Assembly (NCBI GenBank): GCA_018239785.1
Contig: JAFEGQ010000192.1
Span: 1-33,870 of the forward strand
From: Verrucomicrobiota bacterium
GTDB lineage: Bacteria > Chlamydiota > Chlamydiia > Chlamydiales > JAFEGQ01
Direction: 5' to 3'
Length of the DNA stretch: 33,870 nt
The notes under the pieces: generated by a model
The model's input: only the letters and a program-made list of their open reading frames with translations
Database searches by the model: none
What the model was told of the DNA's origin: nothing
In this document: positions 17,310 to 23,531 of the stretch, piece by piece
Layout of the letters: every line of letters starts with the position of its first letter
Numbering within the stretch: position 1 is the first letter of the stretch
Translations under genes and position numbers: made by a program

Positions 17310-17339
17310 TTGATTTAAAATTGTAGTTTCCAGTAAAAT
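17310..17339 (+). promoter_or_regulatory. Candidate promoter for the small membrane protein at 17362
   Basis: TTGATT (17310-17315) and TAAAAT (17334-17339) with an 18-base spacer lie in an AT-rich gap. The predicted transcript would begin a few bases before the GAGG ribosome binding site (17353-17356). Confidence 0.4.
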
Positions 17340-17361
17340 AGCAACTTATTTCGAGGTCAAT

Positions 17362-17634
17362 ATGCAATGTATATCAAGAGATTATTCCACAACTGATCTT
17401 GTCATTGGAGGGAGCTCCGTTTTGTTCGGCTTAGGGCTATTGCGCGACTACTCGATCATCGAGAGCTCTTCATTCAATATCCTTGCTAGCCGACCTATTC
17501 GCCTCCTGACGGGAACCGTCTCCATCGTGGGGATGTTGTATTGGTTCATAGAACATCGAATAAATTCTCAAGCCACCTTTTCTCATGAACTCAACACATG
17601 GCACCCAGGTGGAGAGGGATTTATGGAGTCCTGA
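17362..17634 (+). CDS. Small hypothetical protein with two hydrophobic segments
   Basis: A 90-residue protein with a good ribosome binding site (GAGG, five bases before the ATG). Two hydrophobic stretches (about residues 12-27, DLVIGGSSVLFGLGLL, and 46-64, RLLTGTVSIVGMLYWFIEH) make it Inc-like in topology. The frame ends at a TGA after GEGFMES. A different frame opens at an ATG at 17585 and runs to 17728 (47 codons). So a frameshift that shortened an originally longer protein is possible but unproven. The family is not recognised. Confidence 0.6.
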   Translation: MQCISRDYSTTDLVIGGSSVLFGLGLLRDYSIIESSSFNILASRPIRLLTGTVSIVGMLYWFIEHRINSQATFSHELNTWHPGGEGFMES

Positions 17635-17720
17635 AGAACCCGTTACACTTACGACGAAGGGGAATTTCATCGCATTGGCTGGTTCGCCCCCTCTGATATC
17701 CCTCTTAGTCAAAGTGACCC

Positions 17721-18644
17721 TCATATGAAGCGCGTTCTACAAAAACTACAGATGGCATCAATGATCTCCTCTCGCCCTTCGACGTCAAAAGGGAACTGAA
17801 GGAAGTTATGGATCATCCCCTCACAGAATAGAATCTCCACTTGTTCAAGGCGCTGCGCATACTCAAGGGCCTGTGCTGTTAAGCAATCGTGCTGCGCGAC
17901 CACCACAAGTGCGCGAGGGAGCCTTGTGAGATCGTCAGCGAGCAAGGGAGAACAGTTAGGTTCTTTCGCCTGTGACACATGGGAAAGGTAGTGATCTCGA
18001 CACCACCTCAACCCCTCTGGAGTCAGATAATGTTGATCCAATACGGGAGGCGCATCTTTCAATTCAAAGCTAGCTACTGGATAGAAAAGGGCTTGATAAG
18101 CAATCGTTGGACCTCTTTCATCGCGCGCTCTTAAACAAGTGACCATTGCTAAAGTCCCCCCAGCGCTCTCCCCACAGACGCCAATTTGCGTGATATCTCC
18201 TCCATACTCCCCTCCATGCTTGGCTGCCCACTGAAGGGCTGCGTAAGCATCATCCACAGCTGCTGGATAGGGAAATTCTGGACTTAAGTGATAATCGACG
18301 GAGACAACGAGACAAGGAGTCCTGCGCGCTAACTTGCGACAGAAGGGAGCAGAAGATTGCGTCGAGCCAAAAACGAATCCCCCGCCGTGAAAATAGAGGA
18401 GAATGGGAAAAGGGCCCTCCCCTTCAGGGACGAAAAGGGTTAAAGGAACCGTCCCATGAAGTGTGGAAATCGCTCTTTTGTAGATTCTCCCCACTTTTTC
18501 TTGCTGCTCTTCAGGAACGTAGCTCCTCTCTAAAGCAAGCTTTCTCCTCTCAGCCACTGAAAAGTCGGTAGGCCGAGAAGGAGCGCTGCTCAGCTTCGCT
18601 AAAAATTTGACAAAAGAAGGTTTGAGGTTGCTATTTTGGTACAT
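17721..18644 (-). CDS. Hormone-sensitive-lipase-type esterase (alpha/beta hydrolase fold 3)
   Basis: A carboxylesterase of the HSL/Aes family, 307 residues, cytoplasmic (no signal peptide). The oxyanion-hole HGGGFVFGS (about residues 88-96), nucleophile GESAGG, catalytic Asp in VVVAQHDCLT and His in GMIHNFLQFP are all present. AGGAG lies six bases before the ATG. It overlaps the end of the recombinase gene by 14 bases and is the last gene of a minus-strand operon with the CxxC protein and xerD. Substrate unknown; short-chain acyl esters are likely for the family. Confidence 0.9.
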   Translation of the reverse strand: MYQNSNLKPSFVKFLAKLSSAPSRPTDFSVAERRKLALERSYVPEEQQEKVGRIYKRAISTLHGTVPLTLFVPEGEGPFPILLYFHGGGFVFGSTQSSAPFCRKLARRTPCLVVSVDYHLSPEFPYPAAVDDAYAALQWAAKHGGEYGGDITQIGVCGESAGGTLAMVTCLRARDERGPTIAYQALFYPVASFELKDAPPVLDQHYLTPEGLRWCRDHYLSHVSQAKEPNCSPLLADDLTRLPRALVVVAQHDCLTAQALEYAQRLEQVEILFCEGMIHNFLQFPFDVEGREEIIDAICSFCRTRFI

Positions 18645-19497
18645 CGATTCTCCTTGATGGACTGTGACGTGAAAAGGCCTCTTGGAGGCGGCTTGAACTC
18701 ACATGGGTATAGCGATCGGTCGTCCCGATGCTGCTATGCCCTAGCATCTCCTGGATGAGGCGCAAATCTGCTCCCCCTTCGAGAAGATGGGTCGCAAAAG
18801 AGTGGCGCAACGTATGAGGAGAAATATTCTTTACAATCGCAGCCTTGGCCCCATAGAACTTGATCCTCTCCCAAACAGCAACCCGATCGATCGGTTTGCC
18901 CCGGACACTCAAAAAGAGGGGGCCCGGGTGATCTCCTCGATGGCAAAGGAGATAGTGGTCAAGAGCTTGCTGAGCTTTCATGCCCACCGGCACCACTCGC
19001 TCTTTGCCCCCCTTCCCCACCACACGTACAGCTTCCTCATCAATGGAGTGAATTCCTAAAGCACAGAGCTCAGAAACGCGCAATCCACTCGCATACAAGA
19101 GCTCTAAAATCGCTGCATCTCTTGCGCCAAGAAGCGTTGTAGGATCTGGGGTCGCTAATAATCTCTCCACTTCGGCATAAGAGAGCACCTCGGGGATGAG
19201 TTGCCAAAGCTTGGGAGTATCGAGAAGCTTCGCCGGATTGTCCTGCAGCTTTCCCTCGCGGACAAGAAAACGGAAAAAGACCTTAATGGCGATCAACGCC
19301 CGACAAAGACTGCTGCTTGCAAGGCCACGCGCTTTTAAATGGGTAAAATGGGCGATGAGATCTTGGCTGGTCGTTTGCAACGGCTGAGGAACTGTTTCCA
19401 CAAAACGGCGCAAATCCCGCTCATAGGCCTCTAACGTGTTGCGCGTCAGCCCTTTTTCACAAGCAAGGTAGGCTAAAAACTCTTCAACGAGTCGCAA
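18631..19497 (-). CDS. xerD: Tyrosine recombinase, XerD-like
   Basis: This site-specific recombinase resolves chromosome dimers at dif together with its XerC partner. It has 288 residues. The N-terminal SAM-like core-binding domain (residues 1-85) is followed by the catalytic domain. All catalytic residues are visible: Arg in ASGLRVSEL, Lys in GKGGKER, HTLRH, His in GHSSIGTTDRYTH and the Tyr nucleophile in RYTHV. The linker LDTPKLWQLIPEVLS resembles XerD more than XerC, but the split is uncertain. It overlaps genes on both sides by 14 bases. It is a housekeeping-type Xer and not evidence of an integron or phage. Confidence 0.85.
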   Translation of the reverse strand: MRLVEEFLAYLACEKGLTRNTLEAYERDLRRFVETVPQPLQTTSQDLIAHFTHLKARGLASSSLCRALIAIKVFFRFLVREGKLQDNPAKLLDTPKLWQLIPEVLSYAEVERLLATPDPTTLLGARDAAILELLYASGLRVSELCALGIHSIDEEAVRVVGKGGKERVVPVGMKAQQALDHYLLCHRGDHPGPLFLSVRGKPIDRVAVWERIKFYGAKAAIVKNISPHTLRHSFATHLLEGGADLRLIQEMLGHSSIGTTDRYTHVSSSRLQEAFSRHSPSRRIDVPK

Positions 19498-19972
19498 AAA
19501 GCGCCTCCAACAACTCTTTTTCCTTTTTTTCCCGGTCGTTTAAGCGCTCGAGCTTAGGGACCACGTAAAGCTGCTCTCCTGCAATTAAGCGGTAAAGTAT
19601 CAAGTCTCCCCTTCTCCCCGTCACCTTCTGCAACACCTTGCGCCGTTCAAGGTAAAGGGCGAGCAAGTAGGCCTTTTCGACCTCATTTTTTTCGCAGAGC
19701 CCCCGCAGTAAAGCTAAAGCCCGCTCTCTTCCACTCATCACCTCGTTTTTTTTCGGTTTGCTCTGAGGAGGAGGGACTGGGCTGCGCCAAACAGCCACCC
19801 ACTCCTGAGATAAAAGCTCTTGAGAAACGCAAGAAGAGCATAGATCTTTGCGCTCATAAGTCTCCTTTTCCCCCTCTTTGAGGCAGCTGGTCAAATAAGA
19901 GCCCACTGCGAAAGAAAGGCCACAGGCAGCACATTGATGCGCGCGCTTAGGAAGCAACAGTTGATGAAGCAT
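19484..19972 (-). CDS. Hypothetical protein with two CxxC pairs (possible zinc ribbon)
   Basis: A 162-residue protein starting at the ATG at 19972, preceded by a GGGG ribosome-binding-like sequence. The frame extends upstream to 20059, but those extra 29 codons are read from the palindromic element and are not likely native. CAACGLSF and LCSSC, about 30 residues apart, could bind zinc; the C-terminal half is charged and helical (KLERLNDREKKEKELLEAL). Function is not recognised. It is the first gene of the overlapping operon with xerD and the esterase. Its promoter must lie in or across the palindromic element, since only 17 bases separate its start from the element's end. Confidence 0.7.
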   Translation of the reverse strand: MLHQLLLPKRAHQCAACGLSFAVGSYLTSCLKEGEKETYERKDLCSSCVSQELLSQEWVAVWRSPVPPPQSKPKKNEVMSGRERALALLRGLCEKNEVEKAYLLALYLERRKVLQKVTGRRGDLILYRLIAGEQLYVVPKLERLNDREKKEKELLEALFATR

Positions 19973-19989
19973 GCCCCGATTGTATATCA

Positions 19990-20152
19990 TATACCCAAAC
20001 AACCTGAACAATTGGATTTGGAACGGGTTAAAGCCCCGCGGTTTGGCGATCTTAACCATCTCAATATTAGTAATATTGGGCTGGTTAAGATCGTCAAACC
20101 GCGGGAGCTTTCACGCAGATCCAAATCCAATTCTTCGGGTTATTTGGGTATA
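19990..20152 (+). repeat. Palindromic element, copy 1 (163 bp)
   Basis: This is a near-perfect inverted repeat with arms of about 81 bases centred on the G at 20070 (CAATATTA-G-TAATATTG). The ends read TATACCCAAA and TTTGGGTATA. The arms differ in a few positions plus a 2-base length difference (AAAGCCCC in the left arm, AAAGCTCCC read from the right arm), so the element has an orientation. On the plus strand an open frame encodes DLERVKAP, then NI-x-NI, PRELSR and NSSGYLGI. It fills nearly all of the space between the divergent starts at 19972 and 20158. A second copy lies at 23540-23703 in opposite orientation. No target-site duplication is visible. Confidence 0.9.
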
Positions 20153-20157
20153 AGTGC

Positions 20158-21036
20158 ATGCGAGAGGAAGAAGAAGAGACATTGCTGCATCGGCTGTTGC
20201 CAGATATCGCTGCAAGGGTCATTGCGCCAATTAACGAAAATCATCCCGCTTTGCGCAATGCCTTGAAGCAACCGCACCTGGACAAATTGGTCGAAGAGGT
20301 CAAGGTGCAGCTTAAACGGGCTGCAGCTGGACGGGGTATCAAGTTCAGTCCAGATAGCCACTTGGATGCGATCCTCTCCGAACTGCGTCACCAAATTGAA
20401 TCGATCTTGCAAGGAAGTGATTCAAAAAAACGAAAAGTTGCTGAATTTTCCCGTTTTCTTAAAGAAGACATCTCCAATGCTCTCAAAGAGGCGTTTGAAA
20501 CGGCGATCGAATTGAAATCGCGCAATGTCCCCGCTGTGCAACGGATCGCTACCGAAGCCTCCCTTTCGATCAATCAACTTCTCGCTCAAGCAAAAAATGA
20601 GTTCAATGTGCGCAATCCCAACTCTCCTGCTCACCACCTCGACCCCGAAGTCTGCGAGGTCCTCACCCACCGGATCAACCAACTCGACGAGCGCTACTCT
20701 CTGCCTTTGATCACCGAAGTGCTCTGCGAAAAACTAGGGATCACCTTCATCGATCAGCTGCGCAACAAGCTGCAACACACCACGATGGAAGCCACCCTTC
20801 ACTTTCAGAAAAAAAAGGGAAAGGCAGAGATATCCTCCTACACCAAGAAACTCAAAGAGAGCAATCAACGGGAGATCGAGCAAGCGCGCGCAGCGATCCA
20901 AAAGCTCTTTAGCCGACCCGATGTGCGCGAGCAAGTTAGCGGCGACCTCGCGGCTTTGGAGCACCTTTATACCGACGAGGAGAATCTTGCGGCAAAATTT
21001 TCTCCTTACTTATCGGAGACCAAACCAAAAAAATAG
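20158..21036 (+). CDS. Hypothetical helical protein
   Basis: A 292-residue, strongly charged and predicted all-helical protein with no membrane segment or signal peptide. Its family is not recognised. Helix-rich blocks such as LKEDISNALKEAFETAIELK and the KKKGKAEI stretch suggest coiled-coil or scaffold character. The ATG starts five bases after the palindromic element, with no ribosome binding site in the gap, so translation initiation or transcription must use element sequence. The last 101 bases overlap the convergent RsmI-like gene on the opposite strand. Coding support comes from its length and amphipathic pattern. Confidence 0.7.
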   Translation: MREEEEETLLHRLLPDIAARVIAPINENHPALRNALKQPHLDKLVEEVKVQLKRAAAGRGIKFSPDSHLDAILSELRHQIESILQGSDSKKRKVAEFSRFLKEDISNALKEAFETAIELKSRNVPAVQRIATEASLSINQLLAQAKNEFNVRNPNSPAHHLDPEVCEVLTHRINQLDERYSLPLITEVLCEKLGITFIDQLRNKLQHTTMEATLHFQKKKGKAEISSYTKKLKESNQREIEQARAAIQKLFSRPDVREQVSGDLAALEHLYTDEENLAAKFSPYLSETKPKK

Positions 21037-21670
21037 CGGGCCTCTTATCGAGGTTCGGCAATTCTCGTTTGCGCCATTCTTCAATCGTCCCTGTAATCAC
21101 CTCTTGCGTCGGCTGCGTGAGATCTACTGCAACCCCTAGTTGTGTCCGCGGCTGCAAATTCTTCAACAACGCTTCGAGCGTCGCGCCATTGCGATAGGGG
21201 GTCTCGATAAAAACCACCGTCTCCCCGATTTCGAGCTCTTTTACCGAGCGGTCTCTCTCTAAATACCCCAAAAAACGAAATTTCTGCGTAGGCAATCCAC
21301 AAAGCATGAGAGCAAGCACTAAACTCGAAGGGCCACAGATTCCCTCTACGGGGATCCCCTTTTGCCGCGCCCTTGCGACTAAATAACACCCAGGGTCGGC
21401 AAGGCAAGGAAGACCTGCATCGCTGATCACCCCCCACGTCTCCCCTTTTTCCACAGGCTCTAGCAAAAATTCTAGATCCTGATCGAAAAGGGCAATGGGG
21501 ATGTCTCGTACAGGTTTTTTCGTCTTAAAGTGGCTCAAAAACCGCCTTGCCGCCCGCTCATTTTCTCCGATCAACCCATCTAGCTGCACTGCTGCTTCTG
21601 CCACAGCAGGGGGGAGCAAATGCATCCCTTCTTCTCCCAACAAGTTTGGGAGTAAAATTAACTTACCCAT
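20936..21670 (-). CDS. RsmI/YraL-family SAM-dependent methyltransferase (tetrapyrrole methylase fold)
   Basis: Proteins of this family methylate the ribose of C1402 in 16S rRNA (RsmI). This 244-residue form is shorter than E. coli RsmI and belongs to a divergent branch also found in Chlamydia (CT048, as I recall). The SAM-fold segments are visible: ILLPNLLG, LIGENERAARRFL, GVISDAGLPCLADPG (Asp-Ala-Gly-x-Pro motif), GICGPSSLVLALMLCGLPT, FLGYL and VVFIETPYRNGATLEALL. The C-terminal tail (RRYKGAPKPRGRR) is basic. The start overlaps the holA end by 13 bases. The tail is encoded opposite the end of the 20158 gene. Confidence 0.85.
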   Translation of the reverse strand: MGKLILLPNLLGEEGMHLLPPAVAEAAVQLDGLIGENERAARRFLSHFKTKKPVRDIPIALFDQDLEFLLEPVEKGETWGVISDAGLPCLADPGCYLVARARQKGIPVEGICGPSSLVLALMLCGLPTQKFRFLGYLERDRSVKELEIGETVVFIETPYRNGATLEALLKNLQPRTQLGVAVDLTQPTQEVITGTIEEWRKRELPNLDKRPAIFLVWSPISKEKILPQDSPRRYKGAPKPRGRR

Positions 21671-22479
21671 TTTACCAACTCTGTTTCTAATAGTTCTTCT
21701 CCCAAATACCCCTCTTTCAGCTTTAACTCGGTCTCAAAGAGAGCGAGGAGAAGTCCCCGTTTTTCAGCCCGACGCATCTGCACTTTAAGAGCTGCGACAA
21801 TTGCAATAGGAGCCACCTCTTGGGCCCGCAAAGAGCGCCATACGCGCACGATGTGTTTGTTATCTCGGGCAAGGAGAGCCTTGCCCAGCTCCCAGATCGC
21901 CTCGTTGGGGATTCCCACAGCGAGGTCGGCAACCGCTGATTCGGCAATGGACCCTTCCCCGACATAAGTGCGTAATTTTTCCACCTCTCCCAACAAAAGG
22001 GCCCTTTCAGCCCCTACCCGACTAAGCAACAGGCGCGCTGCTAGATCCTCCAACCCTTGTTCTTTCAGCCAACTCAGCGCCTTTCTCTCTTTCTCCCAGG
22101 GAGCCACTTGCGTCAAATCGACAACCACGCCCCCCAAACCAACTGCCTGCTGCAGCTTCCCTGGCCGCAAAGCTGTAGCGAGCAAAACGAGAGGTTTTCC
22201 CTTAGCAGTCTCTGCATAATCGATGATCCACTCCAAAGTGGTACTGGCGAGCTTATCCACCTCTCTCACGATAATGGTCTCTTGTGTAAAAAATAGAGAA
22301 GGTGTTTGAAGCTCAACAGCTAACCGCTCAGGCGTCAGGCGAGCTCCTTCCAAGAAAATTCTTTCCCCTACGCAAATGACATCTAAAACTTCCTTAACGT
22401 CTAAAGCGTCGGGAGCCATCACTAAATAGATAGACTTCCCCGTCAAAGACTTAAGCGTTCCTAGAGAACTGCACTTCAT
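21658..22479 (-). CDS. holA: DNA polymerase III subunit delta
   Basis: The clamp-loader delta subunit, which opens the beta sliding clamp. I start it at the ATG at 22479 (273 residues, MKCSSLGTL). The frame reaches 22554, but those 25 residues cross into the divergent transporter leader and have no family resemblance. Recognisable features are the N-terminal IYLVMAPDALDVKEVLDVI, TQETIIVREVDKL, the LLATALRPGKLQQAV region, LLGEVEKLRTYVGEG and the conserved GIPNEAIWELGKALLARD. It lacks strong catalytic motifs, as is normal for delta. It lies directly upstream of the RsmI-like gene, an arrangement I recall from Chlamydia (CT047-CT048). Confidence 0.82.
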   Translation of the reverse strand: MKCSSLGTLKSLTGKSIYLVMAPDALDVKEVLDVICVGERIFLEGARLTPERLAVELQTPSLFFTQETIIVREVDKLASTTLEWIIDYAETAKGKPLVLLATALRPGKLQQAVGLGGVVVDLTQVAPWEKERKALSWLKEQGLEDLAARLLLSRVGAERALLLGEVEKLRTYVGEGSIAESAVADLAVGIPNEAIWELGKALLARDNKHIVRVWRSLRAQEVAPIAIVAALKVQMRRAEKRGLLLALFETELKLKEGYLGEELLETELVKWVS

Positions 22480-22595
22480 AGCGGCGATAATAGCGCAAAA
22501 TGCCCCCTCTTGGCGATAACTCTTTCGTAAGGTACAATAAGGTTTTCGACGCATCTATAATACCCCATACGACTTTGGGTATGAGCGCATTAACT

Positions 22596-23531
22596 ATGAA
22601 TTTCCGCAGATTATTAGAAGTCATTCTTTTAGGTGTTTGTTGGGGACCCTCCTTCCTCTTTATCAAATTAGCTGTTGAAGAGCTCTCTCCTTTCACCATG
22701 GTCGCAGCGCGCGTCGGCATTGCAGCGTGCATCTTATTGACATTCCTCAAGTTGCGAGGGACAAAGCTCCCCCCCTTTGGCAAGATTTGGCTCCATTTTC
22801 TTGTGATGGGGTTCTTTTCGGCCTCTTTGCCCTTCGTCCTCTTTGGGTTTGGAGAGATGAGAATCTCCAGTGCGATGGCGGGGGTCATTAATGGCACTAC
22901 CCCTCTTGCGGCAGCCCTTTTCGCCCATTTTTTATTAGCGGATGAAAGATTAACTTTGTCGAGAATTTTGGGCGTGGGGTTAGGGCTATCTGGCTTTCTC
23001 CTCATTTTAGTCCCCCATCTCACCTTTCAAATCGAAGGAAATGGCTTAGGGATCACCCTGGTTGCTATTGCTTCTACTTCTTATGGAGTAGGGATGGTGT
23101 ATGGGCGCAAGTACCTGAAAGATCTCCCCCCTCTTGTGGGTCCTACTTGCCAACTGTTGACGAGCAGCTGCTGTCTCATTCCTCTTGCCCTAGTGACCCA
23201 TCCTTTTATCCCTAATACCACCCTCTCCTGGCAAGGGGTGGGGGCTGTCCTTGGCCTAGCCTGCATAGGCACTGCTGCCGCTTTTTTCCTCTACTTTCGG
23301 ATTTTGAAAAACAGTGGAGCCACCTATCTTGCAATGTCCAACTATCTGCTTCCAATTTTTTCGACGATCCTGGGGGCCATTTTCCTGGGAGAACAGCTCT
23401 CTTGGACAACTTATGTGGCTCTTGGATTGATCCTTACGGGGATGATGATCGTCAACGGCACCATCAAGCTCAGCAAACCTGTAAAGCTCGCTCCCATCCG
23501 CATCGAAGTTGAAGAAGACCGACCTTCTTAA
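22596..23531 (+). CDS. EamA/DMT-superfamily transporter
   Basis: An inner-membrane carrier of the drug/metabolite transporter superfamily with two EamA repeats and about ten transmembrane helices. The first repeat begins at LLEVILLGVCWGPSFLFIKL, the second at LGITLVAIASTSYGVGMVYG. The N-terminal helix and the ILGAIFLGEQLS helix near the end match the family. I use the ATG at 22596 (311 residues), five codons after another ATG at 22581; the frame also extends to 22500 but with a non-hydrophobic leader. Substrate unknown. The stop lies nine bases before palindromic element copy 2 and overlaps the stop of the convergent gene. Confidence 0.88.
   Translation: MNFRRLLEVILLGVCWGPSFLFIKLAVEELSPFTMVAARVGIAACILLTFLKLRGTKLPPFGKIWLHFLVMGFFSASLPFVLFGFGEMRISSAMAGVINGTTPLAAALFAHFLLADERLTLSRILGVGLGLSGFLLILVPHLTFQIEGNGLGITLVAIASTSYGVGMVYGRKYLKDLPPLVGPTCQLLTSSCCLIPLALVTHPFIPNTTLSWQGVGAVLGLACIGTAAAFFLYFRILKNSGATYLAMSNYLLPIFSTILGAIFLGEQLSWTTYVALGLILTGMMIVNGTIKLSKPVKLAPIRIEVEEDRPS

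Noticed and set aside
18631-20152. Integron or phage integration site suggested by the tyrosine recombinase next to a repeat
   Set aside because: The recombinase is a housekeeping Xer type in an ordinary overlapping operon, and the repeat is a dispersed palindrome also found 3.5 kb away without a recombinase.
19934-20266. Plus-strand ORF of 110 residues across palindromic copy 1
   Set aside because: It starts inside the CxxC gene and ends inside the next gene. It is visible only because the element keeps an open frame; it has no ribosome binding site.
22480-22554. N-terminal extension of holA
   Set aside because: It overlaps the transporter leader, has no family resemblance, and the ATG at 22479 gives a normal delta subunit start.
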